Source: Pseudomonas sp. ERMR1:02
GTDB taxonomy: Bacteria > Pseudomonadota > Gammaproteobacteria > Pseudomonadales > Pseudomonadaceae
Assembly (NCBI RefSeq): GCF_002277815.1
Contig: NZ_NKJI01000007.1
Coordinates: 217,897 to 281,896 of the forward strand
Reading direction: 5' to 3'
Length of the DNA stretch: 64,000 nucleotides
The notes below the pieces were generated by a model, which did not search any database, was not told where the DNA came from, and worked only from the letters and a program-made list of their open reading frames with translations. The position numbers were made by a program, and so were the translations under genes. Shown one piece after another: positions 1 to 10,143 of this stretch (its first letter is position 1; every line of letters begins with the position of its first letter).

Positions 1-214
1 TTTGTGGCTCGCGTTCAGCCAGGTCGACCGCAGTATGGGCCGCGGCATTGATGATCAGGTCGGGACGAAGGTTTCGTACCTGTTGGCGAATCTGCTCGGG
101 CTGCGTCAGATCAAGCTGATCGCGTCCCGGCACGATCAACTCGCCGACCCCTTCCAGTCGACTCTGTAACTCGCGTGAAACCTGACCCCGCTGGCCGCTG
201 ATGAGAATTCTCAT
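1..214 (-). CDS. rmlD: dTDP-4-dehydrorhamnose reductase, N-terminal part (cut by window edge)
   Basis: The 71 visible residues begin MRILISGQRGQVSRELQSRL and continue through a stretch ending INAAAHTAVDLAERE. This is the Rossmann start (GxxGQxG/R type) and the NAAAYTAVD-like segment of RmlD, the NADPH-dependent last enzyme of dTDP-L-rhamnose synthesis in the cytoplasm. The gene starts 5 bases after the stop of a vestigial rmlB, the usual rmlB-rmlD order. The catalytic Tyr/Lys lie beyond the window edge, so integrity cannot be judged. The family is clear from the N-terminus; a related epimerase is a less likely alternative. Confidence 0.85.
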   Translation of the reverse strand, partial: MRILISGQRGQVSRELQSRLEGVGELIVPGRDQLDLTQPEQIRQQVRNLRPDLIINAAAHTAVDLAEREPQ

Positions 215-218
215 GGAA

Positions 219-333
219 TCAAGTCAGCCTCACCGATGTGTGTCCGCCGATTTTGTAGGTCTCGCCGTGTTCCTGCGCTACGAATCAGGGCAGAGCCAAT
301 GAACCCGGCACCGCCGGTGATGAGGATACGCAT
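219..333 (-). pseudogene. rmlB: rmlB remnant (dTDP-glucose 4,6-dehydratase) with a large internal deletion
   Basis: Reading from the ATG gives MRILITGGAGFIGSALIR, the exact NAD-binding start of RmlB. After about 18 codons the frame becomes nonsense, but a different frame reads GETYKIGGHTSVRLT and then stops. GETYxIGGH is an RmlB motif that normally lies about 250 residues from the start. The gene therefore seems to have lost most of its interior and joined its two ends out of frame (115 bases from ATG to the stop). The position directly before rmlD supports this identity. It cannot encode an enzyme; rhamnose synthesis would need another rmlB elsewhere. Confidence 0.6.
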
Positions 334-637
334 GATGGCCAGTCTTTTTCAGTCAATCGTTAACGCGAATGGACATAGCTTGTCGGCATGAATGGGGTGG
401 TGCAATGGATTATTGATCTGCTTTTAGTTTTGTGGGTAACACCCTGAGGGATTTGAAGGCATTGGTGCCCATTCTGCCGCCTTCGCGGGCAAGTCCAGCC
501 ACCGCTGTAACAAAGCCATAAACCCATTCTTTACGCTTTCTTTATGCCCCGCCACACCCCTCGATCTCGCTCCTTTACACCCTCCCTCCCGACAATACCT
601 CCACACACGGCAATACGCCGTAACACGGAGAACTTCC
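334..637. other. rmlB-kdpF intergenic region
   Basis: No gene was recognised here. The stretch holds a single degenerate REP core (GCCTTCGCGGGCAAG, near 480-495) and, about 85 bases before kdpF, the T-rich KdpE-like box listed separately. It should contain the kdp promoter, reading right, and the leader of the rml genes would read left. Confidence 0.5.
530..553 (+). promoter_or_regulatory. candidate KdpE-binding box upstream of kdpFABC
   Basis: The box reads TTTACGCTTTCTTTA followed by TGCCCCGCC. The E. coli KdpE site, as I remember it, is TTTATACTTTTTTTA followed by CACCCCGCC, so the two differ at only a few positions. It has the two T-rich half-sites about 10 bases apart and lies about 85 bases before kdpF on the right strand. 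Identification rests on recalled similarity and position. Confidence 0.55.
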
Positions 638-727
638 ATGAGCGTTCTGGACGGGGTGTCACTGCTTTTGGCAGTGGGGCTGTTCATTTATCTGTTGGTT
701 GCGCTGTTGCGCGCGGACCGGAACTAG
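638..727 (+). CDS. kdpF: K+-transporting ATPase small subunit KdpF (29 aa)
   Basis: A 29-residue single-span membrane peptide, MSVLDGVSLLLAVGLFIYLL then VALLRADRN. Length, the one hydrophobic helix, the polar C-terminal tail and the position 8 bases before kdpA match KdpF, a lipid-like stabilising subunit of the Kdp complex. A GGAG ribosome-binding site precedes the ATG. It is the first gene of the kdp operon and is short enough to be missed by automatic callers. Confidence 0.88.
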   Translation: MSVLDGVSLLLAVGLFIYLLVALLRADRN

Positions 728-735
728 GAGCGGCT

Positions 736-2430
736 ATGCACAGTTATGACTATTGGCTGATCCTCGCGTTTTTCGCGGTGGTATTGGTCCCGGCGCCGTT
801 TCTCGGGCGCTTCTACTACAAGGTAATGGAAGGCCAGCGCACGTGGCTGACGCCGATCCTCGGCCCGGTCGAGCGTGGCTGTTACCGGTTGGCCGGGGTT
901 GATCCGCAGGCCGAACAGAGCTGGCAGAAGTACACCCTGGCCTTGCTCGCGTTCAACCTCGCGGGTTTCCTGCTGCTGTTCGCGATTCTGCTGTTCCAGG
1001 ACCATCTGCCGCTGAACCCGCAAAACCTGCCTGGCCAGGAGTGGACACTGGCGTTCAACACCGCCATCAGTTTCATGACCAACACCAACTGGCAGGCCTA
1101 CAGCGGCGAAGCGTCCCTGAGCTACCTGAGCCAGATGGTCGGCCTCACCGTGCAGAACTTCGTCAGCGCCGCCACCGGCCTCGCCGTACTGGTTGCTCTT
1201 TGCCGCGGTATCGGTCGCAAATCCACCCAGTCCCTGGGTAACTTCTGGGTCGACATGACCCGCGCTACCCTCTACGGCCTGCTGCCGGTGTGCCTGTTGC
1301 TGGCGCTGTACCTGGTGTGGCAAGGCGTGCCGCAAACCTTCGCGCACTACGTGAATGCGGTGACGATGCAGGGCGTCGATCAGGTGATCCCGCTCGGGCC
1401 TGCCGCCAGCCAGATTGCGATCAAGCAACTGGGCACCAACGGTGGTGGCTTCTTCGGCGTCAACTCGGCGCATCCGTTCGAGAACCCGACGGCCTGGGCC
1501 AACCTGTTCGAACTGGCGTCGATCATTCTGATTCCCGTCGCGCTGGTATTCACCTTCGGTCACTACGTGAAGGACCTGCGTCAGAGCCGGGCGATCGTCG
1601 CCTGCATGTTTGCGCTGTTCCTGATCGGCGGCGCCACCTCGTTGTGGGCCGAGTATCAACCGAATCCCACCTTGAACAACGTTGCCGTCGAACAGACCGC
1701 GCCGCTGGAAGGCAAGGAAGCACGTTTTGGCACCACCGCCACGGTACTGTGGTCGGTCACCACCACGGCCGCATCGAACGGTTCAGTCAACGCCATGCAC
1801 GACAGCCTCAACCCGCTGACCGGCATGGTCGCGCTGGTCAACATGATGGTCGGCGAGGTGATCTTCGGCGGTGTCGGTGCCGGCCTCTACGGCATGTTGC
1901 TCAACGTGTTGATCGCGGTGTTCCTTGCCGGCCTGATGATTGGCCGTACCCCGGAATACCTCGGTAAAAAACTGCAAGCCAAGGAAGTGCAATTGCTGGT
2001 GGTGACATTACTGGTGATGCCGGTGGGTACCCTGGTGCTCGGCGCAATCGCAGCCAGCCTGCCAGGCCCGATGGCTGCTGTGAGCAACCCCGGCCCCCAC
2101 GGTTTCAGCCAGTTGCTCTACGCCTACACCTCGGCCAGTGCCAACAACGGTTCCGCGTTCGGTGGTTTCAGCGCCAACACGCCGTTCCACAATCTGATGC
2201 TGAGCCTGAGCATGTTGATCGGTCGTTTCGGTTACATCCTCCCGGTTCTGGCTTTGGCTGGCAGCCTGGCGATGAAGAAAACCGCACCGATCGGCCAGAA
2301 CAGCTTCCCGACCCATGGCCCGCTGTTCGTGACGCTGCTGACCGTGACCATTTTGCTGGTGGGTGGTTTGACCTTCTTGCCGACGCTGGCGTTGGGTCCG
2401 ATTGCTGAACATCTGAGCATGGGCTTCTAA
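736..2430 (+). CDS. kdpA: K+-transporting ATPase subunit A (potassium channel subunit)
   Basis: KdpA (564 aa) is the channel-like, potassium-selecting subunit of the KdpFABC pump. Four filter-like segments are visible: [10 protein letters not shown] near residue 115, [11 protein letters not shown] near 233, [10 protein letters not shown] near 343 and [13 protein letters not shown] near 465, one per pseudo-repeat of the SKT fold. Hydrophobic helices run throughout. The start is taken at the ATG giving [10 protein letters not shown], 8 bases after kdpF and preceded by AGGAGC; a longer upstream frame exists but overlaps kdpF. kdpB follows after 7 bases, so the genes are translationally close. 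Confidence 0.96.
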   Translation: MHSYDYWLILAFFAVVLVPAPFLGRFYYKVMEGQRTWLTPILGPVERGCYRLAGVDPQAEQSWQKYTLALLAFNLAGFLLLFAILLFQDHLPLNPQNLPGQEWTLAFNTAISFMTNTNWQAYSGEASLSYLSQMVGLTVQNFVSAATGLAVLVALCRGIGRKSTQSLGNFWVDMTRATLYGLLPVCLLLALYLVWQGVPQTFAHYVNAVTMQGVDQVIPLGPAASQIAIKQLGTNGGGFFGVNSAHPFENPTAWANLFELASIILIPVALVFTFGHYVKDLRQSRAIVACMFALFLIGGATSLWAEYQPNPTLNNVAVEQTAPLEGKEARFGTTATVLWSVTTTAASNGSVNAMHDSLNPLTGMVALVNMMVGEVIFGGVGAGLYGMLLNVLIAVFLAGLMIGRTPEYLGKKLQAKEVQLLVVTLLVMPVGTLVLGAIAASLPGPMAAVSNPGPHGFSQLLYAYTSASANNGSAFGGFSANTPFHNLMLSLSMLIGRFGYILPVLALAGSLAMKKTAPIGQNSFPTHGPLFVTLLTVTILLVGGLTFLPTLALGPIAEHLSMGF

Positions 2431-2437
2431 GGAGCTA

Positions 2438-4498
2438 ATGATGAATATGCCCGTAACTAAAGCGCCCGTCGTCAAGGCGCCGGAACAACCCAAAACCGCG
2501 ATCTCGGCCCTCTGGCGACCGGCGTTGCTGCAAGCCTTCGTCAAGCTCGACCCACGGCAATTACAGCGTGCGCCGGTGATGCTGGTGGTCGAACTGACGG
2601 CGATACTGACCACCGTACTGTGCTTCATTCCCGACACTGCAGTGCCGACATTCGTTGCCGCGCAAATCGCGGTCTGGCTATGGTTCACCGTGCTGTTCGC
2701 CAACTTCGCCGAGGCCCTGGCCGAAGGTCGCGGCAAGGCCCGCGCCGACAGTCTCAAGGCCGGGAGCGAAGGCTTGAGCGCCCGCCGCAAAACCAGCAAC
2801 GGCACCTTTCAAGTGGTGCCGGCCACCAGCCTGCGCAAGGGCGATGTGGTCCGCGTCGAAGCGGGGGAGATGATCCCCGGTGACGGCGAAGTGATCGAAG
2901 GCATCGCCGCGGTCAACGAAGCGGCGATCACCGGTGAATCGGCGCCGGTGATCCGTGAATCCGGCGGCGACCGCTCGGCCGTCACCGGCAACACCCGGTT
3001 GGTATCCGACTGGCTGCTGGTGAAGATCACCGCCAACCCCGGTGAATCGACACTGGACCGTATGATCGCCCTGGTCGAAGGCGCCAAACGCCAGAAGACC
3101 CCGAACGAAGTGGCGCTCGACATCCTGCTGATTGGCCTGACGCTGATCTTCCTGCTGGTGGTGGTCACGCTGCAACCGTTCGCGCATTTTGCCAATGGCA
3201 GCCTGCCGCTGGTGTTCCTGGTGGCGTTATTGGTCACTCTGATTCCGACCACCATCGGCGGCCTGTTGTCCGCCATCGGTATCGCCGGGATGGACCGCCT
3301 GGTACGCCTGAACGTGATCGCCAAATCCGGTCGCGCCGTGGAAGCGGCGGGGGACGTGCACGTTCTGCTGCTGGACAAGACCGGCACCATCACCTTCGGT
3401 AACCGTCGTTGCACCGCTGTTGTTCCTGCACCGGGCGTGACTGCCAGGGAACTGGCCGAGGGCGCTTTGTTTGCCTCGCTGGCCGATGACACGGCGGAAG
3501 GTAAATCCATTGTCGAGTATCTGCGTGGTACCCAACCGCAGCCTGAGCCGGCCGCTGAGTTGCTGACTGCTGTGCCATTCAGCGCCGAAACCCGGTTGTC
3601 GGGTGTCGACTATCAGGGTCGCGTGTATCGCAAGGGCGCAGTGGATTCGCTGCTGGCTTTCGTCGGCCTCAAACGCGCCGATCTGGCCGCGTCGCTATCC
3701 CGGGAGATCGACAAGATTGCCCAGAGTGGCGGTACGCCGTTGCTGGTGTGCGCCGACGGTAAATTGCTTGGCGCGATCCACCTCAAGGACGTGGTCAAAC
3801 CCGGCATCCGCGAACGTTTCGCCGAACTGCGCAAACTGGGGATCCGCACGGTCATGGTGACCGGCGACAACCCGCTGACCGCTGCGGCGATTGCGGCCGA
3901 AGCGGGTGTGGATGACGTACTGGCCGAAGCCACACCGGAGAAAAAACTGGCGCGCATTCGTCACGAGCAGAACGACGGTCGCCTGGTCGCCATGTGCGGA
4001 GACGGCGCCAATGACGCCCCGGCCCTGGCCCAGGCTGACGTCGGCATGGCGATGAACGACGGCACCCAGGCCGCGCGCGAGGCAGCCAACATGGTCGATC
4101 TCGACAGCGACCCGACCAAGCTGCTGGACGTGGTGCAGATCGGCAAGGAATTGCTGGTGACCCGCGGCGCGTTGACCACGTTCTCCATCGCCAACGACGT
4201 GGCCAAGTACTTCGCGATCCTGCCGGCCCTGTTTGCCGCGATCTACCCGCAACTTGGTGTGCTGAACATCATGCATCTGAGCAGCCCGCAGAGTGCGATT
4301 CTCTCGGCGATCGTGTTCAACGCCTTGATCATCGTCGTACTGATTCCATTGGCATTGCGCGGTGTGCGGGTGCAGGCGGCGAGCGCGGCGGCATTGCTGC
4401 GACGCAATCTGCTGATCTATGGACTGGGCGGGATTCTGGTGCCGTTCGTGGGCATCAAGCTTATCGACATGCTGTTGACGGCGTTGCATCTGGTTTGA
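2438..4498 (+). CDS. kdpB: K+-transporting P-type ATPase subunit B
   Basis: Catalytic P-type ATPase subunit (686 aa) that hydrolyses ATP to drive K+ uptake through KdpA. The phosphorylation motif DKTGT carries Asp at about residue 313. TGES (about 165-168) is the dephosphorylation loop, whose Ser is the inhibitory phosphorylation site in E. coli. [10 protein letters not shown] near 522 is the hinge motif. The set of hydrophobic helices is typical of type IA pumps. An AAGGAG site precedes the start. In most species kdpC follows directly; here a REP pair separates them by about 170 bases. Confidence 0.96.
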   Translation: MMNMPVTKAPVVKAPEQPKTAISALWRPALLQAFVKLDPRQLQRAPVMLVVELTAILTTVLCFIPDTAVPTFVAAQIAVWLWFTVLFANFAEALAEGRGKARADSLKAGSEGLSARRKTSNGTFQVVPATSLRKGDVVRVEAGEMIPGDGEVIEGIAAVNEAAITGESAPVIRESGGDRSAVTGNTRLVSDWLLVKITANPGESTLDRMIALVEGAKRQKTPNEVALDILLIGLTLIFLLVVVTLQPFAHFANGSLPLVFLVALLVTLIPTTIGGLLSAIGIAGMDRLVRLNVIAKSGRAVEAAGDVHVLLLDKTGTITFGNRRCTAVVPAPGVTARELAEGALFASLADDTAEGKSIVEYLRGTQPQPEPAAELLTAVPFSAETRLSGVDYQGRVYRKGAVDSLLAFVGLKRADLAASLSREIDKIAQSGGTPLLVCADGKLLGAIHLKDVVKPGIRERFAELRKLGIRTVMVTGDNPLTAAAIAAEAGVDDVLAEATPEKKLARIRHEQNDGRLVAMCGDGANDAPALAQADVGMAMNDGTQAAREAANMVDLDSDPTKLLDVVQIGKELLVTRGALTTFSIANDVAKYFAILPALFAAIYPQLGVLNIMHLSSPQSAILSAIVFNALIIVVLIPLALRGVRVQAASAAALLRRNLLIYGLGGILVPFVGIKLIDMLLTALHLV

Positions 4499-4522
4499 TT
4501 GTGGCGAGCGCTACGCGCTCGA

Positions 4523-4610
4523 TCGCCAGCAAGCCGGCTCCTACAGGTTTCGAGGTGTTCGCAAATCCCGCGAACGACACCGCCCCGTAGGAGCAAGCTT
4601 GCTCGCGATG
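4523..4610. repeat. REP pair inside the kdp operon (kdpB-kdpC gap)
   Basis: Two inverted REP units, TCGCCAGCAAGCCGGCTCCT and GTAGGAGCAAGCTTGCTCGC, face each other across about 40 bases. The two arms are of slightly different subtype. Confidence 0.85.
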
Positions 4611-4670
4611 AATACGCCACGGTCCCGTTGGATGAACGTTGATCTGTTACCCGAATTCGAGGATTTTGAA

Positions 4671-5216
4671 ATGTCCACAATGATACGTCCGGCCCTGAGC
4701 TTGCTGGTCCTGATGACCCTGATCACCGGCGTCGCCTATCCCTTGGTGGTCACGGGTGTGGCCCAGGTTGCATTCCCGGATCAGGCCAATGGCAGCCTGG
4801 TCCGCGATGCCGACGGCAAGGTCCGCGGCTCGTCGCTGATTGCCCAGGATTTCGTCGGTGACGCCTGGTTCCACCCACGGCCATCGGCCGGTGCATTTGC
4901 CACCGTGTCGAGCGGCGCCAGCAACCTGTCGCCAAGCAACCCGGCCCTGGCCACTCGCGTGATCGACGACGCCAACAAACTGCTGGTGCCAGGGCAAGGG
5001 CCGGTGCCGCTGGCAATGATCACTACCTCCGGCAGCGGCCTCGATCCACACTTGCCACCGGCCGCAATTGCCTATCAACTGGCGCGTGTCGCCGCGGCGC
5101 GCAACCTGCCGGTGGCGACTCTGCAAAACCTGCTGGACGCGCACATCGAGCAGCCGCTCGTGGGGCCGCCGGTGGTGAATGTGTTGGCGCTGAACATGGC
5201 GCTTGAAAAGTTGTAA
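4671..5216 (+). CDS. kdpC: K+-transporting ATPase subunit C
   Basis: KdpC (181 aa) is the single-span subunit that assists ATP binding by KdpB. The N-terminal helix is [20 protein letters not shown], followed by the conserved GSLI/V-type segment ([20 protein letters not shown]), a WFHPRPS motif, and a C-terminal LNMALEKL. The start at MSTMIRPAL gives the usual length and follows GAGGATTTTGAA; an upstream in-frame ATG would add 24 residues that do not look like KdpC. REP pairs lie on both sides, which is unusual inside this operon. Confidence 0.94.
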   Translation: MSTMIRPALSLLVLMTLITGVAYPLVVTGVAQVAFPDQANGSLVRDADGKVRGSSLIAQDFVGDAWFHPRPSAGAFATVSSGASNLSPSNPALATRVIDDANKLLVPGQGPVPLAMITTSGSGLDPHLPPAAIAYQLARVAAARNLPVATLQNLLDAHIEQPLVGPPVVNVLALNMALEKL

Positions 5217-5232
5217 AACAGTGGCGCGGCCA

Positions 5233-5297
5233 TTCGCGAGCAAGCCCGCTCCCACATTTGGAATGCATTCTCCTGTGGGAGCGGGCTTGCTCGCGAA
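5233..5297. repeat. REP pair between kdpC and kdpD
   Basis: TTCGCGAGCAAGCCCGCTCC and its exact inverse GGAGCGGGCTTGCTCGCGAA with a 17-base spacer. It separates the structural genes from the sensor gene. Confidence 0.88.
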
Positions 5298-5347
5298 GGC
5301 GACAGAACAGTCACTACATGAAGACCTGAATAAAGAGATCCCCAAAC

Positions 5348-7992
5348 ATGAGCGACTCCGGCCGCGCCGACGCGCTGTTAGCAGACCTGCCCCGCGATGG
5401 CCGTGGCCGGCTCAAAATTTTCCTTGGCGCGGCGCCCGGAGTCGGCAAGACCTACGCCATGCTGCAAGCCGCCCACACCCAGTTACGCCAAGGCGTGAAG
5501 CTCATCGCGGGAGTCGTCGAAACTCACGGCCGCGCAGAAACCGAATCGCTGCTCGGCGGCTTGCCGCAGCAACCACTGCTGCGCTCGGAATACCGTGGCG
5601 TGATGCTCGAAGAAATGGACCTCGACGGCTTGCTGGCCGCCAAACCGAAACTGGTGCTGGTGGACGAACTGGCCCACACCAATGCGCCTGGCAGCCGCCA
5701 CACCAAACGCTGGCAAGACATTCAGGAACTGCTCGCCGCCGGCATCGACGTGTTCACCACCGTCAACGTCCAGCATCTGGAAAGTCTCAACGACCAGGTG
5801 CGCGGCATCACTGGCGTACAGGTCCGCGAAACACTGCCGGACTGGGTGCTGCAGGAAGCCTACGAACTGCTGCTGATCGACTTGCCACCGCGCGAGTTGC
5901 TCGAGCGTTTGCGCGAAGGCAAGGTCTACGTGCCGGAGCAGGCGCGGGCAGCGATCGACGCGTTCTTCACCCAGACCAACCTCACCGCGCTGCGGGAGTT
6001 GGCGATGCAAACCGCGGCGGCCCAGGTCGATAACGATCTGGCCCAGGGTTATCGTCAGCTCGGTCAGGCTGCCCCAGCAGTGCGCGGTCGCTTGTTGGTC
6101 GGTGTCGATGGCGATGCCCAGGCCGAACGGCTGGTGCGCCACGCCAGCCGCGTCGCCCAGCGTCGGCACTTGCCGTGGAGCCTGGTGCATGTGGACAACG
6201 GCAGCGTGCGTGATGAGCAATCGCGCCTGCGCTTGCAAAGTGCCCAGCAATTGGCCGAACGCCTTGGCGGCGAAGTGGTGTTACTGCGGGCCGGCGAAGT
6301 GGCGAAAACCCTGATCCAGCACGCCGCCGAACGCCGTGCCACTTTGATTCTGGTCGGCCAGTCCCGGCCGCGTTTGCGCCGACGCCTGTTCGGCGGCGGT
6401 ATGGCGGCGCGATTGCTACGCACTGCCAGCGGGCTGGAAATCAACGTCATCGACAGTGAGCATGAACAGCATCAGCCGCGTCAGCACTCGATGCAGTCGC
6501 TGGTGTGGTTCGACTATGCCTCGCCGTGGTCGCGACGGTTCTGGCCAGTGCCCTGGCCTGGGCAGTGGCGAGTGTCTTGCCGCTGCCGAATATCTCACTG
6601 GTGTTCCTCGCTGCCGTGTTGCTGGTGGCGGTGCGCAGCAGCCTCGGCCCGGCGCTGGCCTGTGCCGCGCTGTCGTTCCTGACTTACGACTTTTTGTTCA
6701 TTCCACCGAATTTTTCCTTCCGCATCCAGCGCGAAGAAGACGTGCTGACCTTGCTGTTTTTCCTGCTGATGGCGGCCCTTACCGGTAACCTCGCGGCGCG
6801 GCAACGGCGGCAATTGCAGGCTTTGCGCGACACCCAGGAAGAGACCAGCGAACTGCTCGACCTGTCGCGCAAACTCACCGCCGCCACCGACCGTCAGGCC
6901 GTGGTCAGTGCGGCGGCCCAGCACCTCACTGGCTGGAGCGACCTGCAACTGTGCCTGCTCAATCGCGACGCTCAGAGCGGCTGGAAAGTCGAAACCGGTG
7001 GCCCGCTGGAGTTTACCGAAGCCGAGCGCGCCGCCGCCGATTGGGCCTGGCAACACGATCAACCGGCGGGCGCGGGCACCGGCACCTTGCCGTTCGGGCG
7101 TTGGTGGTGGTGGCCGTTGTCGGTAGAGGACGGTCCACTGGCGTTGCTCGGGGTGTGTGCAAAAGAAGGCCAGACCTTGAGCGGCCAGCGTCGGCGTTTA
7201 TTGACGGCATTGAGTCAACCACTGGCTCAGGCGTTGGCCCGTGCGCAACTGGCCGATGACCTGGAGGCGGCGCGGCTGCATGGCGAAACCGAGCAACTGC
7301 GCAGCGCCTTGCTGGCTTCGGTCTCCCACGATTTGCGCACGCCGCTGACCTGCATGCGCGGCAGCATCGACAGTCTGTTGTCTCTCGGCGAAGCGATCCC
7401 GCTGGAGGATCGCCGCGAGCTGCTCGAAGGCACCCGCGATGAAGCTGAACGCCTCGACCGCTACATTCAGAACCTGCTGGACATGACCCGCCTCGGCCAC
7501 GGCGCCCTGAAACTGGCGCGGGACTGGGTATCGCCGGCGGATATCGTCGGCAGTGCGCTCAATCGCCTGCGCGCGGTGCTGGCGCCATTGCAGGTCAGTA
7601 CTGAAGTGCCGGCGCAACTGCCGCTGCTATTTGTCCACGCCGCGCTGATCGAGCAAGCGCTGATCAATGTGCTGGAAAACGCCGCGCGTTTCTCGCCGTC
7701 CCACGGACGTTTGCAATTGAGTGCCGGCGCTGATGACACTGAGCTGTTTTTCTCGGTGAGCGACGAAGGGCCGGGAATTCCGGAAGCGGACCGGGCGAAG
7801 ATTTTCGACATGTTCTACACCGCCGCCCGCGGCGATCGTGGCGGGCAGGGCACGGGGCTTGGGCTGGCGATCTGTCAGGGCATGGTCGGTGCCCATGGCG
7901 GGCGGATCAGCGTCGCAGACGGTATCGAAGGGCGCGGCACTTGCATCACCTTGCACCTGCCCTTGCAAGCTCAGCCGGCCTTTGAAAATTAA
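5348..7992 (+). pseudogene. kdpD: Osmosensitive K+ channel histidine kinase KdpD, frameshifted as read
   Basis: KdpD senses low potassium or turgor and controls KdpE. The first frame carries the Walker A GAAPGVGKT (about residues 27-35), the DELAHTNAPGSRH motif and the universal-stress-protein-like domain. It breaks at WFDYA. The second frame picks up LAVVATVLASALAW and runs through the four membrane helices, a GAF-like region, the H-box SHDLRTPLT (His about 661) and the ATP-binding GTGLGLAICQG. Adding one C to the CC at 6519-6520 joins ...DYA-LAVV... and gives 881 residues, the family's normal length. A missing C in a CCC run is the simplest reading; the gene is probably intact in the organism. 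Confidence 0.9.
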
Positions 7993-8060
7993 GAGCCGAA
8001 GGTGAAGCCTGATTCTGCTTACGCTACTCTTTTGCCACTTGACCTTTTTGATGTGAATTC

Positions 8061-8759
8061 ATGAGCCAGACCGCGACTATTTTGGTCATCGACGACGAAC
8101 CGCAGATCCGCAAATTCCTGCGCATCAGCCTCGTTTCCCAGGGTTACAAAGTGCTGGAGGCAGGGACCGGCAACGAAGGGCTGGCCCAGGCCGCGCTGAA
8201 CAAGCCGGACCTGTTGGTGCTCGACCTCGGTTTGCCAGACATGGATGGGCAACAGGTGCTGCGTGAGTTTCGCGAGTGGTCAACCGTGCCGGTACTGGTG
8301 CTCTCGGTGCGTGCCGGCGAAGGGCAGAAGGTTGAAGCGCTGGACGGTGGCGCCAATGACTACGTGACCAAACCTTTCGGTATTCAGGAGTTCCTGGCGC
8401 GGATACGCGCGTTGTTGCGCCAGGCACCGGTGGGCGAAGTACAGCCAGCGGCGCTTACCTTCGGCCCGTTGACGGTAGACCTGGCGTATCGTCGGGTTTT
8501 GCTCGACGGCAGTGAAGTCGCGTTGACCCGCAAGGAATACGCGGTGCTGGCGCAACTGGCACGGCATCCGGGACGGGTCATCACCCAGCAGCAATTGCTC
8601 AAGGACATTTGGGGGCCGACCCACACCGAAGACAGCCATTACCTGCGGATCGTGGTTGGGCATTTGCGGCAGAAACTGGCGGATGATCCGACCCAACCGA
8701 GGTTTATCGTGACCGAGGCAGGAGTGGGGTATCGATTGTTGAGTGAGGGTGGGATTTGA
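8061..8759 (+). CDS. kdpE: KDP operon response regulator KdpE
   Basis: OmpR-type regulator (232 aa) that activates kdpFABC when phosphorylated by KdpD. The receiver has the acidic pair DDE (11-13), phospho-acceptor Asp55 in LLVLDLGLPDMDG, and the conserved Lys in TKPF. The C-terminal winged helix contains LTRKEYAVLAQLARHPGRV and ends with TEAGVGYRLL, the usual OmpR-family wing. It lies 68 bases after kdpD on the same strand. Its likely target box is upstream of kdpF. Confidence 0.95.
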   Translation: MSQTATILVIDDEPQIRKFLRISLVSQGYKVLEAGTGNEGLAQAALNKPDLLVLDLGLPDMDGQQVLREFREWSTVPVLVLSVRAGEGQKVEALDGGANDYVTKPFGIQEFLARIRALLRQAPVGEVQPAALTFGPLTVDLAYRRVLLDGSEVALTRKEYAVLAQLARHPGRVITQQQLLKDIWGPTHTEDSHYLRIVVGHLRQKLADDPTQPRFIVTEAGVGYRLLSEGGI

Positions 8760-8782
8760 GATTTGTGTTGTCCGAGCGGACG

Positions 8783-8857
8783 CCTTCGCGGGCAAGCCTC
8801 GCTCCTACGGGTCTGGGTTCATCACAATCCCTGTAGGAGCGAGGCTTGCCCGCGAAG
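8783..8857. repeat. REP pair downstream of kdpE
   Basis: CCTTCGCGGGCAAGCCTCGC facing GCGAGGCTTGCCCGCGAAG, in the space between the convergent ends of kdpE and the patatin gene. The flank GAGGCCCTCACA recurs at the pair near 12940. Confidence 0.88.
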
Positions 8858-8882
8858 AGGCCCTCACATTCAACGGATAACC

Positions 8883-9923
8883 TCAGGCATCCCGCTCATT
8901 CTCATAGCGATCCAGCGTATCGCGCGCAATCTCCCGCCCTAGGGCGATCAATTCCGGCGCCTTGTAGAACTCGAAAAACCGGCATACCCGCTTCGGCACG
9001 TTGATCAGGACGTCCGGTGGATACCCGGCAATCTTGTACTGCGCCAACGAGGTCTGCATCACCTCGAAACTCTGGTTAATCAGATCCAGCAAGGACGCCG
9101 GCCCGACGTTGTCGATGATGAACGAACCGGTGGCGGACTTCGGCGCGCCGTCGCGTTCGGGTGCAGCTGCCGGTTGTTGGGCGTCGGGTTTGGCGGATTC
9201 GACCCAGGGATTGATCTCGGCCGCCTCCGCCAATAGCGCTTCCTTTTCCAAACGGATTAATTTCTCCGCTTGCGTACGCCGGAAAGGCATTTTTGAACCG
9301 AGCGAGCTGATCAGGCTGTCGAAACGGGACTTGAATGCGGCAGGACGCTCGATCACCGGCATTTGATAGTGACGCTGGTTGGTGGAATTGAGGTTGACCG
9401 CGATGATCAGATCGCAATGGCTCGACACCACAGGCACGATCGGCAAAGGGTTGAGAATGCCGCCGTCCACCAGCATGCGATTGCCTTGCATCACCGGGGT
9501 AAACAGGCTGGGAATCGCCGCCGAGGCGCGCATGGCCTGGTGCAGGCAACCTTCCTGGAACCAGATCTCTTGCTGGTTGGTCAGGTCGGTGGCCACGGCT
9601 GTGTAGGGAATGCGCAGGTCTTCAATATTGATCTCGCCGACGATCTTGCGGATCTGTCCGAATACCTTTTCCCCGCGAATCGCGCCGAGGCGAAAACTGA
9701 CATCCACCAGTCGCAGCACGTCGAGGTAATCCAGGCTTTCGATCCAGTCGCGATACTCATCGAGTTTGCCGGCGGCGTAGATCCCGCCGACCACAGCCCC
9801 CATGGAGCAACCGGCGATGCAGGCGATGTCATAGCCACGCCGTTCGATCTCCTGGATAACGCCGATATGGGCATAACCCCGGGCTCCACCCGAGCCCAAT
9901 ACCAGTGCGACACGCTTTTTCAT
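8883..9923 (-). CDS. Patatin-like phospholipase (RssA/YchK type)
   Basis: A 346-residue serine hydrolase. The oxyanion-hole motif GSGGARG is at 10-16, the nucleophile elbow GCSMG places Ser at 40, and DGG of the Ser-Asp dyad is near 153 (MLVDGGILNPLP). This arrangement defines the patatin family; substrates are presumably membrane lipids, but none can be deduced. The start MKKRVALVLG is chosen because the motif begins at residue 10 as in relatives; a longer frame upstream adds unrelated sequence. There is no signal peptide. It stands alone, convergent with kdpE. Confidence 0.88.
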   Translation of the reverse strand: MKKRVALVLGSGGARGYAHIGVIQEIERRGYDIACIAGCSMGAVVGGIYAAGKLDEYRDWIESLDYLDVLRLVDVSFRLGAIRGEKVFGQIRKIVGEINIEDLRIPYTAVATDLTNQQEIWFQEGCLHQAMRASAAIPSLFTPVMQGNRMLVDGGILNPLPIVPVVSSHCDLIIAVNLNSTNQRHYQMPVIERPAAFKSRFDSLISSLGSKMPFRRTQAEKLIRLEKEALLAEAAEINPWVESAKPDAQQPAAAPERDGAPKSATGSFIIDNVGPASLLDLINQSFEVMQTSLAQYKIAGYPPDVLINVPKRVCRFFEFYKAPELIALGREIARDTLDRYENERDA

Positions 9924-10143
9924 GAATCGCCCTCGTTCGAATGGTTCAACAATGCACCCATCGAGGGGCACGCTTCAATCGTTAAGGTCGTTCGGTGGGG
10001 TGAGCGCGTCGTTTTTTCGACAGCTCATGGCGGCACTTGATTATTCTCGCCAGCCCTATAGTTTGCGCAGGCGATGGACGGCACTTTTCCCGCGTCAGAC
10101 CGTCCTACATGCATGACTGTTTCCTATCTTTGAGGTGTAATGA

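Noticed and set aside
724..1659. Long open frame on the minus strand across kdpA
   Set aside because: It lies antisense to a well-supported gene, and its product is Gln/Arg/His-rich with no domain; it is a by-product of GC-rich codon bias.
8783..8857. REP hairpins as intrinsic terminators
   Set aside because: They are long inverted repeats but lack a following T run, and they occur in both orientations and within operons; they are listed as repeats only.
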